Of a stretch of 64,000 bases of DNA, positions 1 to 8,090 are shown piece after piece (position 1 is the stretch's first letter; each line of letters starts with the position of its first letter). Source of the DNA: Cloacibacillus sp. An23 (lineage in GTDB: Bacteria; Synergistota; Synergistia; Synergistales; Synergistaceae); assembly GCF_002159945.1 (NCBI RefSeq), contig NZ_NFJQ01000009.1, forward strand, positions 101,687 through 165,686, in the 5' to 3' direction. The translations under genes were made by a program, and so were the position numbers. The notes under the pieces are model-generated. The model made no database searches and was not told the origin of the DNA. It worked only from the letters and a program-made list of their open reading frames with translations.

Positions 1-326
1 GGACGACCCCAACGTCTCGCGCCCGGTTGTGTTCTTTTTCGTTTTATTCTGTGGTACAAAAGAAGCTAAATAGTGTAAAATAACCGCGACGGGCGTCTCT
101 CGCGCGCTTTTGCGCGGACGGGCGCGGTACGTCCCTGAATCCGGCCTTTCTAAAGCTTTCGCCATGAGCGCCGGACGTCAGGGCGGCGATGGAAACGTCG
201 CCGTCTCCCGCTGCGGAAAGGGGACTTCACGCTTCTTGCCGGGATTCACGGCGAATTCCTCCTTTTCGTGACGTGCATAGAGGGCTGTAAACGCAGCATA
301 AATCTCACGAGGAGGGGTTTATACCC
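1..326. other. Leader / intergenic region before the tungstate transporter
   Basis: No gene is recognisable here; the short open frames at the left edge resemble nothing I know. A TAAAAT at 76-81 could be a -10 element, which would give the first transporter gene a leader of about 240 nt. The leader contains small hairpins, for example CGCGC-TTTT-GCGCG near 110 and CGGCGA/TCGCCG near 187-206. Molybdenum and tungsten genes often have a Moco-type riboswitch leader, but I could not match that consensus, so no riboswitch is called. Confidence 0.3.
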
Positions 327-1178
327 ATGCGTATCAACAAAAAGTTTTCCGTGACCGCTCTTCTGCTCGCCGTCTGCGTGCTGGCTTTCGCATCGCTCGC
401 CGGCGCCGAAGACAAGGCTCCGGTGCTCAGAATGGCGACGACTACAAGCACCGACGACACCGGGCTGCTCGACTATCTCGCGCCGCTCTGCCTCAAGGAT
501 ACCGGCATCGACGTGCAGTGGGTCGCCGTCGGCACAGGCAAGGCTCTTGAGTACGGGCGCAACGGCGACGTAGACGTCGTGCTGACGCACGCGCCGTCGC
601 AGGAGGACAAGTTCGAGGCCGAGGGTTACGGCGTGGACCGCCGCAAGGTCATGCACAACGACTTCGTCCTCATCGGCCCCGCGGGCGACCCCGCCGGCGT
701 GAAGGGCAAGCCCGTTACCGAAGCTCTCGCGGCGATAGCGGCGAAGCAGCAGAAGCTCGTCAGCCGCGCCGACAAGTCCGGCACGCACACGGCCGAGCTC
801 GCGCTTCTGGCGAAAGCCGGAGTGAAGGATTTCGACAAGGCTCCGTGGTACGTGCAGACCGGGCAGGGGATGCTCAAAACGATCAACATCGCAGAGGAGC
901 AGGGCGGCTACGCGCTCACCGACCGCGGCACCTTCATCAAGTACGAGGCCGGCCTCAACGGACGTGAGGGACTCGTCATCATCTGCGAGGGCGACGACGA
1001 ACTGCTCAACAAGTACAGCATCATGGCGGTCAACCCCGAGAAACACCCCGAAGTCAAGTACGACCTCGCGGTAAAGTACATCGAGTGGATCACCTCGCCG
1101 AAGGCTCAGAAGGATATCGCGGACTTCAAGGTCGAGGGCAAGCAGCTCTTCTTCCCCGACGCGGTCCCCGCGAAATAG
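327..1178 (+). CDS. tupA: Tungstate ABC transporter substrate-binding protein (first copy)
   Basis: Periplasmic binding protein of 283 aa that delivers tungstate to the TupB/TupC transporter; tungsten is needed for tungstoenzymes such as aldehyde oxidoreductases and formate dehydrogenases. The N-terminus is a signal peptide (basic MRINKK, a hydrophobic stretch, then the A-G-A cleavage region near residue 27). It is followed by the family signature TTTSTDDTGLLDYL near residues 38-51 and the later SRADKSGTH segment near residue 150, both typical of TupA. The start is supported by a strong AGGAGG upstream. It heads a four-gene set with tupB, a second tupA paralogue and tupC. Tungstate rather than molybdate or sulfate is a family-level assignment. 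Confidence 0.88.
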   Translation: MRINKKFSVTALLLAVCVLAFASLAGAEDKAPVLRMATTTSTDDTGLLDYLAPLCLKDTGIDVQWVAVGTGKALEYGRNGDVDVVLTHAPSQEDKFEAEGYGVDRRKVMHNDFVLIGPAGDPAGVKGKPVTEALAAIAAKQQKLVSRADKSGTHTAELALLAKAGVKDFDKAPWYVQTGQGMLKTINIAEEQGGYALTDRGTFIKYEAGLNGREGLVIICEGDDELLNKYSIMAVNPEKHPEVKYDLAVKYIEWITSPKAQKDIADFKVEGKQLFFPDAVPAK

Positions 1179-1197
1179 CGTTTTAAGGCATAACGGG

Positions 1198-1220
1198 CGC
1201 GCCGCCTTTTTCGCGGCGCG
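1198..1220 (+). other. Intercistronic stem-loop between tupA and tupB
   Basis: Perfect 8-bp stem CGCGCCGC/GCGGCGCG with a T-rich loop directly after tupA. There is no clear T-run after it. It could stabilise the mRNA of the highly expressed binding protein or act as a partial terminator reducing tupB expression. Confidence 0.5.
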
Positions 1221-1246
1221 TCTTCGCGTATAAGCGCGTTTTTTAG

Positions 1247-1942
1247 ATGGACTTCATAGCCGAAGGTTTTATACAGGCTTTCAGAATGCTCCTCGCAATG
1301 GACGAGGAGACGTGCGTCATCGTCGCGACGACCTTCAAGCTGACGGCGCTGTCGATGGCAGGCGTGCTGCTCTTCGGCCTTCCGGCGGGCTTCCTTCTCG
1401 GATATTTCGACTTTCCCGGAAAGCGAGCCGTGCGCACGGTGACTGACACTCTGCTCGCGCTTCCGACAGTCGTCATAGGGCTGCTGGTCTACGCCTTCAT
1501 CTCGCGGCGCGGGCCGCTCGGAGACATGGAGCTGCTCTTCACGATACGCGGCATGGCTATAGGACAGGTGATACTCGGCACGCCGATAGTCGCGGCCTAC
1601 ACCGCGGCGGCGATAGAGGGGCTCGACAGCCGCCTGCGTCAGACTCTCATGACGCTCGGAGCGTCGGGCGGCAGGCTCGCGCTCGCGAGTTTATGGGAGG
1701 CGCGCTTCATGATACTCGTCGCGGCTCTCACGGCATTCGGGCGCATCGTCGGCGAGGTCGGCTCCGCGATGATGCTCGGCGGCAACATCAAATGGCACAC
1801 GCGCACGATAACGACCGCGATAACGCTCGAGACCGGCAAGGGCGAGTTCGCGCTCGGAATAGCGCTCGGCGTCATTCTCATACTTATTTCGCTTCTTCTC
1901 AACATTTCGCTGACTTTCCTGCGCCGCAGGAGCCAGAATTGA
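1247..1942 (+). CDS. tupB: Tungstate ABC transporter permease
   Basis: Inner-membrane permease of 231 aa with about five to six hydrophobic segments. It carries the EAA-loop region of binding-protein-dependent permeases (the TLGASGGRLALASLWEAR segment near residues 131-148) and the GRIVGEVGSAMMLGGNI stretch typical of TupB/WtpB proteins. No good ribosome binding site precedes the ATG, which may mean low translation relative to the flanking binding proteins. The stop codon lies inside a 20-bp tandem duplication. It works with TupA (either copy) and TupC. Confidence 0.87.
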   Translation: MDFIAEGFIQAFRMLLAMDEETCVIVATTFKLTALSMAGVLLFGLPAGFLLGYFDFPGKRAVRTVTDTLLALPTVVIGLLVYAFISRRGPLGDMELLFTIRGMAIGQVILGTPIVAAYTAAAIEGLDSRLRQTLMTLGASGGRLALASLWEARFMILVAALTAFGRIVGEVGSAMMLGGNIKWHTRTITTAITLETGKGEFALGIALGVILILISLLLNISLTFLRRRSQN

Positions 1943-1966
1943 ATCTCAGGAGCCAGAATTGAATCT
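1927..1966. repeat. Perfect 20-bp tandem duplication across the tupB stop codon
   Basis: CAGGAGCCAGAATTGAATCT occurs twice, head to tail, at 1927-1946 and 1947-1966. The first copy encodes the last residues of TupB (RSQN) and its stop. The second repeats the same codons just after the stop, so it is a recent slippage or duplication event without effect on the protein. Confidence 0.95.
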
Positions 1967-2004
1967 TCATAAAATACTGTACTACGGAGGGTGTTACCAT
2001 AACT

Positions 2005-2844
2005 ATGAAACAGTTCGCAATAGCTCTCGCAGCTCTTATGATATGCTCCCCGGCCTTCGCCGGGACGGTAAGGCTTTCAAGCACCATCGGCCCGGTCGAC
2101 GCCGGCATAATCCCGCTGCTCGCCGATACATACACGGCTGAGACCGGGACGGAGTTCGTCATCGAAAAGGCGGGGACCGGCGCCACTCTCGAAAAGGCGA
2201 AGAGCGGCAACTTCGACATGGTCGTCGTCCACGCGCGCGCCCTCGAAGACAAATTCATCGCCGAGGGGTACGGGCAGAACCGCCGAGACGTAATGTACAA
2301 CGACTTCGTCATCCTCGGCCCGCAGGACGACCCCGCCGGAATCAAGGGAATGAAATCCGCCGCCGGGGCGTTTAAGAAAATAGCGGCGTCAGGCGCTGAG
2401 TTCGTCAGCCGCGGAGACATGTCGGGCACGCACGTCGCCGAAACGAACGTATGGAAAGCCGCGGGAATCACGCCGGACGGAGAAAAGGACGCGTGGTATA
2501 CTGTGTTCTCGCTAGGCAAGCTCGGCAACGGACATACGACGGAATTTGCGGACAGGCGCGGAGCCTATACGCTGATGGACCGCGCGACTTACCTGACGAA
2601 GAAGGATAAAATCGCCATAGTCCCGCTTGTCGAGGGCGACCCGATACTGCTCAACCTCATCGCCGCCATCGAGGTAAGCCCGAAGCGTTTTCCGAACGTC
2701 AACAATAAGGACGCCGCCGCCTTCATCGACTGGCTCTGCGGAGACGAGGCGCAGACGATAATAAAGGACTTCAAAGTCGATCAGTACGGCGAACCGCTCT
2801 TCTTCCCGAACTCGGACGAATGGAACAAAAAGCACGGAAAATAA
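2005..2844 (+). CDS. tupA: Second tungstate/molybdate-type substrate-binding protein
   Basis: A 279-aa periplasmic binding protein paralogous to the first gene of this cluster. It shares the AEGYGxxRRxVMYNDFVxLGPxDDPAGxKG segment (near residues 87-115), the SRGDMSGTH segment (near residue 134) and the C-terminal DFKVD...LFFP ending. The signal peptide ends at A-F-A near residue 19. The first domain differs: where the first copy has TTTSTDDTGLLDYL this one has SSTIGPVDAGIIPLL, so ligand preference or affinity may differ. A GGAGG lies about 14 nt upstream of the ATG. Two binding proteins serving one permease is unusual for this family. Confidence 0.85.
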   Translation: MKQFAIALAALMICSPAFAGTVRLSSTIGPVDAGIIPLLADTYTAETGTEFVIEKAGTGATLEKAKSGNFDMVVVHARALEDKFIAEGYGQNRRDVMYNDFVILGPQDDPAGIKGMKSAAGAFKKIAASGAEFVSRGDMSGTHVAETNVWKAAGITPDGEKDAWYTVFSLGKLGNGHTTEFADRRGAYTLMDRATYLTKKDKIAIVPLVEGDPILLNLIAAIEVSPKRFPNVNNKDAAAFIDWLCGDEAQTIIKDFKVDQYGEPLFFPNSDEWNKKHGK

Positions 2845-2895
2845 CGTCCGCGAAACGGAGGCGGGCGGATTTTCCCGCCGTACCCTGAACGCACG

Positions 2896-3915
2896 ATGAA
2901 CTCCCTGCTTTACGAAATTCATAATCTCAAGCAGAGCTACGAAAAGGGACGCCCGAATCTCGACATTTCGGAGCTTTCCATAGAGCGCGGCGCCGTCACT
3001 GGAATCGTCGGGCCGAACGGCTGCGGCAAATCCACGCTGCTGAAGGCGCTCGCTTTTCTAATCCCGGCCTCGGGCGAGATAATTTTCGACGGACGTCCCG
3101 CGGCCGGGCGCGAGCGCGAGATTCGGCGCGAGGTTACATATCTGCTGCAGGAGCCGTATCTTCTGAAACGCTCCGTATTCGAGAACGTCGCCTACGGGCT
3201 GAGGCTGCGCGGCATGGAGAAAGCGCGGCTCGATACGCGCGTGCGCGAGAGCCTCGAGGCCGTCGGCCTCGCGCCCGGGGAGTTCGCGCCGCGTCCGTGG
3301 TACAGGCTCTCGGGCGGCGAGGCGCAGCGCGTCGCGCTCGCGGCGCGGCTCGCTCTGAGGCCGAAGGCGCTGCTGCTCGACGAGCCGACGGCGAACGTGG
3401 ACGAGGCGAGCGCGCAGCTCGTGATGGAGGCCGCCGTGCGCGCCGCGCGCGAGCACGGGGCCGCGGTCGTGGTATCGACGCACGACACGGCGTGGCTTTA
3501 CGAGACGGCCTCGAAGGTCGCCGGCATGTACGGAGGCCGCATCGCGGGCGGCGGCGCGGAGAACGTCTTCCGCGGCGGCTGGACGCGCTGCGGCGGGCTT
3601 ATGACGCGCCCCTTCCCGGGCGGTCAGGCGCTATTCGCGTGGCCCGGCCCTTCGGCGCGCGCCGCGGCGCTCAGCCCTTCGGACATAACCGTTTCCACGG
3701 AGATCCCGCCGCGCGCTGAGGATACGAACGTCCTGCGCGGCGTCGTCTCTCAGCTCACGCTCGAGCGCGCGACGGGGCGGGTGCTGCTCTCCGCCGACGT
3801 TTCTGGCTGTTCGGTGAAGGCGCGCCTTTCCGCCGGCGACGCGGCGCTTTCGGCCCTTTCGCCCGGCTCCGAGGTTTTCCTCTCCTTTTCATATTCCGCG
3901 CTCCGCTGGCTCTGA
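2896..3915 (+). CDS. tupC: Tungstate ABC transporter ATP-binding protein
   Basis: Cytoplasmic ATPase of 339 aa energising the tungstate importer. The N-terminal ABC domain has Walker A GPNGCGKST (near residue 39), signature LSGGEAQRVALAARLAL (near residue 140), Walker B ALLLDEPTANVD (near residue 160) and the switch histidine in STHD. The C-terminal part (residues about 230-339) is an accessory regulatory domain with an NVLRGVVSQL start, comparable to the mop/TOBE-like ligand-sensing domain of oxyanion importers. It follows the second binding protein after a short stem-loop-containing gap, without an obvious ribosome binding site. Confidence 0.87.
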   Translation: MNSLLYEIHNLKQSYEKGRPNLDISELSIERGAVTGIVGPNGCGKSTLLKALAFLIPASGEIIFDGRPAAGREREIRREVTYLLQEPYLLKRSVFENVAYGLRLRGMEKARLDTRVRESLEAVGLAPGEFAPRPWYRLSGGEAQRVALAARLALRPKALLLDEPTANVDEASAQLVMEAAVRAAREHGAAVVVSTHDTAWLYETASKVAGMYGGRIAGGGAENVFRGGWTRCGGLMTRPFPGGQALFAWPGPSARAAALSPSDITVSTEIPPRAEDTNVLRGVVSQLTLERATGRVLLSADVSGCSVKARLSAGDAALSALSPGSEVFLSFSYSALRWL

Positions 3916-4021
3916 TCGCGTCAAGTGTACGCGATTGCGCGCCGTGCGCTAACATGATATAAAATAGCGTAGGTTTTGACACGACTGCCGCCATTTGCAT
4001 AAAGCGAAAGGATGATCATAT

Positions 4022-5848
4022 ATGTGCGGGATTATGGGATACGTCGGAGACAGAGACACGACGCGGATAATTCTCGAAGGACTTGCGAAGCATGAATACA
4101 GAGGTTACGACTCGGCCGGCATAGCGGTTATAAAGGACGGCAAAATTTCCGAGCTGCGCACCGTGGGGCGCGTCGCGCAGCTCGCAGAGAAGGTCGCCGC
4201 CGCGGGGCTGACCGGCGACATCGGCATAGGCCACACGCGCTGGGCGACGCACGGCGGCGTGACGGAGACGAACGCGCATCCGCACATCTCGAGCGACGAC
4301 CGCGTGGTGCTCGTCCACAACGGCATCATAGAGAACGCGCGCGAGATACGGGCCGAGCTCGAGGCGAAGGGGATAAAATTCCACACGGAGACCGACACGG
4401 AGTCAGCCGTGCAGTATCTCGGCTACGTCTACGACGGCGACCCGAAGGAGGCGATAGTGAAGCTGACCGCGCGCATACGCGGCGCCTTCGCCCTCGTCAT
4501 CATGTTCTACGACAAGCCGCGCGAGATATGGGTCGCGCGCAAAGGCTCGCCGCTCGTCGTCGGACACGCGGGTAACGAGGGCTTCTGCGCCTCCGACCCT
4601 ACCGCGCTGCTTGAGTTCACTCACGACGTGTGGTTCATGGACGACGACGAAATGGCTCAGATAACGCGCGAGGGATGCCGCTTCTTCGATTTCTCGGGAG
4701 CGGAGCACGAAAAGGCGTCGATGCACCTCGACTGGGACGCCGCTATGACGAACCGCGGCAAGTATCCGCATTTCATGCTCAAAGAGATTCACGAACAGCC
4801 GGACGTAGTCGCCCACACTCTTTTGGGCCGCGTCGCCGACGACGCCGTGGACCTGAGCCGCGAGCTTTCGTGGACGCCGGACGAGGCCGCGCAGTGGAAG
4901 CGCATCCACTTCGTCGCCTGCGGCACCTCGCACTACGCGACGATAGTCGCTCAGCATATAATGGAAACCTTCGGCAACTTCGAGATACGCACGGAAGTCG
5001 CCTCTGAATACCGCTACAGGAATATCCCGACCGGGCCGGACACGCTGGCGGTCTTCGTATCGCAGTCCGGCGAAACGGCGGACACGCTGCACGCGGCGCG
5101 CCTGGCGAAGTCGCGCGGAGCGAAGTGCCTCGTAATCACCAACGTGCGCGGCTCTACGATACACCGCGAAGTCGGCGACGCGCTGATAACGCCAGCCGGG
5201 CCGGAAATAGGCGTAGCGGCGACCAAGACGTTCACCGCGCAGATAACGATACTGACGCTGCTCGGCCTCTACCTCGCGAAGCTGCGCGGCGAGCTCGACC
5301 CGAACACGGAGCGCCGCCTCGTCTCAGCCCTCATGGACATACCGGGCAAACAGGCGGCGATGCTCGACCGCGAACGCGAGATAGAGCTGCTCGCCCGCGA
5401 CTTCGCCGACGCGCGCGGATTCTTCTTCATCGGGCGCGGCATAGCCTACCCGCCGGCGCTCGAGGGCGCGCTCAAGCTCAAGGAGATATCCTACCTCCAC
5501 GCTGAAGCCTATCCGGCGGGCGAGATGAAGCACGGGCCGATAGCCCTGCTCGACAAAGAGCTGCCGGTCGTCGCGCTCGTGCCGAAGAACGAGCTGTGGG
5601 AAAAGACCATATCCAACATCGAAGAATCCATGGCGCGCAAATCTCCGATAATCGCGCTAGCGACCGAGGGCGACGACCAGATCTGCCACTACACGCGCAA
5701 CGTCATCTTCACGCCGGAGACGGAGCCGGAGCTCTTCCCCTTCGTCGCGGTCGTGCCGCTCCAGCTCTTCGCCTACTACATCGCGCGCCAGCGCGGCTGC
5801 GACATCGACATGCCCCGCAACCTCGCCAAGAGCGTCACGGTGGAATAA
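4022..5848 (+). CDS. glmS: Glutamine--fructose-6-phosphate aminotransferase (isomerizing)
   Basis: First committed enzyme of UDP-N-acetylglucosamine synthesis: it makes glucosamine-6-phosphate from fructose-6-phosphate and glutamine. The 608-aa length is standard. The start MCGIMGYVG puts the nucleophilic cysteine at position 2, followed by RGYDSAGIA and the TRWATHG and HNGIIEN motifs of the class II glutaminase domain. Two SIS sugar-phosphate isomerase domains follow (CGTSHYA near residue 301, SQSGETADT near 347, and a second near 470), and the protein ends LAKSVTVE as usual. No glmS ribozyme is visible upstream; only about 100 nt separate it from tupC. Confidence 0.97.
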   Translation: MCGIMGYVGDRDTTRIILEGLAKHEYRGYDSAGIAVIKDGKISELRTVGRVAQLAEKVAAAGLTGDIGIGHTRWATHGGVTETNAHPHISSDDRVVLVHNGIIENAREIRAELEAKGIKFHTETDTESAVQYLGYVYDGDPKEAIVKLTARIRGAFALVIMFYDKPREIWVARKGSPLVVGHAGNEGFCASDPTALLEFTHDVWFMDDDEMAQITREGCRFFDFSGAEHEKASMHLDWDAAMTNRGKYPHFMLKEIHEQPDVVAHTLLGRVADDAVDLSRELSWTPDEAAQWKRIHFVACGTSHYATIVAQHIMETFGNFEIRTEVASEYRYRNIPTGPDTLAVFVSQSGETADTLHAARLAKSRGAKCLVITNVRGSTIHREVGDALITPAGPEIGVAATKTFTAQITILTLLGLYLAKLRGELDPNTERRLVSALMDIPGKQAAMLDREREIELLARDFADARGFFFIGRGIAYPPALEGALKLKEISYLHAEAYPAGEMKHGPIALLDKELPVVALVPKNELWEKTISNIEESMARKSPIIALATEGDDQICHYTRNVIFTPETEPELFPFVAVVPLQLFAYYIARQRGCDIDMPRNLAKSVTVE

Positions 5849-5855
5849 AAACCGC

Positions 5856-5884
5856 GGGCGGGGCCGCGCCCCGCCCATTTTTTG
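5856..5884 (+). terminator. Rho-independent terminator after glmS
   Basis: GC-only 9-bp stem GGGCGGGGC/GCCCCGCCC followed by ATTTTTT. The next small gene starts within 10 nt of its end, so readthrough or an internal promoter must feed that gene. Confidence 0.8.
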
Positions 5885-5892
5885 AGAAAAAC

Positions 5893-6240
5893 ATGATCCA
5901 TGTGAAACGTAAAAAAATCGCGGCGATGACGCTTGCGCTCATCCTCATATTCCAGACGCCGCTCTGCGCGCCGGCGCACGCGTTTTTCGCGCCCGGCCTG
6001 CTGCCAGAGATAAACCTTGCGCGCGGCTGGGACGGTTCGGACTGGTTCGAACTCCTGGCGCACTTCTCGGCCTTCACCGGGCTCTCCTACTGGATAGGCT
6101 CGTCGGTTCACGACGCTTATGTCACGGTGAGCGGCATAGAAGACCTCTGGGACCTCCTGTCGCTCCTCTTCCGCCACGGGCTTATACCGCGCTGGTATTA
6201 CGAGTTTGCGCCTGAGCCGCCAGGCTCGTTCTCGATATGA
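5893..6240 (+). CDS. Small hypothetical exported or membrane-anchored protein
   Basis: A 115-aa protein of unknown function. The start at the internal ATG (MIHVKRKK) gives a clear signal sequence: basic residues, then a hydrophobic core ([11 protein letters not shown]) and an A-H-A cleavage site near residue 28. The mature part is rich in Trp and Phe and contains a second hydrophobic stretch. Its last codon overlaps the next gene as ATGA, so both are probably translated together. A longer reading frame runs back into glmS, but it lacks a signal peptide and is a shadow there. Confidence 0.6.
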   Translation: MIHVKRKKIAAMTLALILIFQTPLCAPAHAFFAPGLLPEINLARGWDGSDWFELLAHFSAFTGLSYWIGSSVHDAYVTVSGIEDLWDLLSLLFRHGLIPRWYYEFAPEPPGSFSI

Positions 6241-6500
6241 GGCCCTGCGCCTACATACTGCTCTGCGCCGACGGCACGCTCTACACTGGATGGACCAACG
6301 ACGTGGAAAAGCGGCTGGCGGCGCACAACGCCGGACGCGGCGCGAAATACACGCGCGGGCGCAGGCCGGTGAGGCTGCTCTACGCCGAGGAATGCGCGAG
6401 CAGAAGCGAAGCGATGAGCCGCGAAGCCGCGATAAAAAAGCTAACGCACGAAGAGAAGCTCTTGTTAAGCGAAGGTAAAAATACAACGGCGCGCGCTTGA
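6237..6500 (+). CDS. GIY-YIG nuclease superfamily protein (UPF0213/YhbQ type)
   Basis: An 87-aa protein made only of the GIY-YIG domain: [17 protein letters not shown] at the N-terminus (the GIY...YIG strands), the following K-R-L-A-A-H-N segment, the catalytic-type R in the [13 protein letters not shown] region and the [11 protein letters not shown] helix. Members of this YhbQ-like family are small putative DNA endonucleases, possibly in DNA repair. It is translationally coupled to the preceding gene by a 4-nt overlap. Confidence 0.9.
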   Translation: MRPCAYILLCADGTLYTGWTNDVEKRLAAHNAGRGAKYTRGRRPVRLLYAEECASRSEAMSREAAIKKLTHEEKLLLSEGKNTTARA

Positions 6501-6589
6501 TAATTTCAGCGCCAGTGATTACAATAACAAAGTTTGGGCCTAATAGTAAGGGCCGCGAAAATTAAGGCAGCATAAAGAGGTGTATCGCA

Positions 6590-7876
6590 ATGAAGGGACG
6601 CACTGACATAGTCATAGGAGTGCAATGGGGCGACGAAGGCAAAGGCCGCGTCGTGGACGTCCTCGCCGCGGACGCCGGAGTGGTCGTGCGCTATCAGGGC
6701 GGGGCCAACGCCGGACACACCGTCGTCGTGGACAACGAGAAGTACGTCTTTCATCTGCTCCCCTCCGGCATACTCTACCAAGGGAAAAGCTGCGTGATAG
6801 GAAACGGCGTCGTCGTAGACCCCGATACGCTCTTTGAAGAGCTAGACGGCCTCGCCGCGCGCGGCAAAAAAACGGCGAAGCTCGTCGTCAGCCACGCGGC
6901 GCACATCGTCATGCCATATCATAAGATAATAGACAGGCTGGCCGAGGGAGCGCGCTCCGAAGGCACGAAGATAGGCACCACGGGCCGCGGCATCGGCCCC
7001 TGTTACGCCGACAAATACGAGCGCATAGGCATCCGCGCGGAAGACCTCGTCAACCCCGAAGTCCTGCGCGACAAGCTCACGCGCACGCTCAAGATCAAAA
7101 ACGACATACTCACGAAAATATACGGCGCCGAGCCGCTTGACTTCGGCGAAATATACGAAAAGGCGCTCGCGTGGGGCCGCCGCATCGAGCCGATGCTCGG
7201 CGACGCCTTCCTTGAAATAGACGAAGCCGTGAAAAGCGGCGGAAACGTCCTCTTTGAAGGCGCGCAGGCGACGCTCCTCGACATCGACCACGGAACGTAC
7301 CCCTTCGTCACCAGCTCGAGCCCCTGCGCCGGCGGCGCATGCACCGGCTCGGGCTTCGGCCCGTCGCGCATAGACCGCGTCATAGGCGTCGCGAAAGCAT
7401 ACTGCACCCGCGTCGGCGAAGGCCCCTTCCCGACCGAAGAAAACGGCGAGGCCGGCGAAACGCTGCGCCAGAAAGGCGGCGAATTCGGCGCTACGACGGG
7501 ACGTCCGCGCCGCTGCGGCTGGTGCGACCTCGTGGCGGTCGACTACGCGGTCAAGGTCAACGGCCTCGACGGCATAGCGCTGACTAAGCTCGACGTGCTC
7601 GACGAATTCGACGAGATAAAAATCTGCACGGCCTACGAAATAGACGGAAAGATCAGAAAGACCTTCCCGAGCAGCTGCGCGGAGCTCGCGAAAGCCAAGC
7701 CCGTATACGAAACGCTGCCCGGCTGGAAGTGCGACATATCGAAATGCCGCAGCTTCGACGAACTGCCGCAGGCCGCGCGCGACTACGTAAAATACATCGA
7801 AGACAAAGCGGAGACCCCCGTCGTCCTGATAGGCGTGGGCGCGGGCCGCGAAGACACTATACGCCGCGGGCTGTAA
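6590..7876 (+). CDS. purA: Adenylosuccinate synthetase
   Basis: Converts IMP, aspartate and GTP to adenylosuccinate in AMP synthesis. The 428-aa protein starts with the P-loop variant GVQWGDEGKGR (near residue 9), followed by GGANAGHTVV, the STRGIGP-type IGTTGRGIGPCYADK segment (near residue 128) and the ATTGRPRRCGWCDLVA GTP/IMP-binding region (near residue 302). A GAGGTG ribosome binding site precedes the ATG. It is monocistronic, ending in a strong terminator. Confidence 0.97.
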   Translation: MKGRTDIVIGVQWGDEGKGRVVDVLAADAGVVVRYQGGANAGHTVVVDNEKYVFHLLPSGILYQGKSCVIGNGVVVDPDTLFEELDGLAARGKKTAKLVVSHAAHIVMPYHKIIDRLAEGARSEGTKIGTTGRGIGPCYADKYERIGIRAEDLVNPEVLRDKLTRTLKIKNDILTKIYGAEPLDFGEIYEKALAWGRRIEPMLGDAFLEIDEAVKSGGNVLFEGAQATLLDIDHGTYPFVTSSSPCAGGACTGSGFGPSRIDRVIGVAKAYCTRVGEGPFPTEENGEAGETLRQKGGEFGATTGRPRRCGWCDLVAVDYAVKVNGLDGIALTKLDVLDEFDEIKICTAYEIDGKIRKTFPSSCAELAKAKPVYETLPGWKCDISKCRSFDELPQAARDYVKYIEDKAETPVVLIGVGAGREDTIRRGL

Positions 7877-7909
7877 GGTTCGCCCGCAGCAAGCCGCACA
7901 GATAAGCCA

Positions 7910-7934
7910 AAGGCCGCCCGCGTGGCGGCCTTTT
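7910..7934 (+). terminator. Rho-independent terminator after purA
   Basis: AAGGCCGCC/GGCGGCCTT 9-bp stem followed by TT. Confidence 0.85.
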
Positions 7935-7972
7935 CACGTTCGATAGGCGTATGGCATGTTTTTATGCTATTT

Positions 7973-8026
7973 CAACTTTTACATAAAAACTTCGTCGTCC
8001 CGCGTATGTCCTGTGCGAGATTTCTA
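7973..8026. repeat. Intergenic repeat, copy 1 (left-end type)
   Basis: The segment beginning CAACTTTTACATAA matches the left end of the element at 45292 over about 55 nt with scattered differences (shared ACTTTTACATAA, CGTCGT-CCCGC/TTCCGC and TGT-TGTGCG blocks). It lies between the purA terminator and the 3' end of the convergent MFS gene. No ORF is present. Confidence 0.55.
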
Positions 8027-8090
8027 ATTTTGCCGTGCCGGTCCGGTCACACTGCCCGGGGCGCGCCGCTTAGTCCGTACGGCGTCCTTT

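Noticed and set aside
3916..4021. glmS ribozyme upstream of glmS
   Set aside because: The gap is only about 100 nt and none of the conserved ribozyme core is visible.
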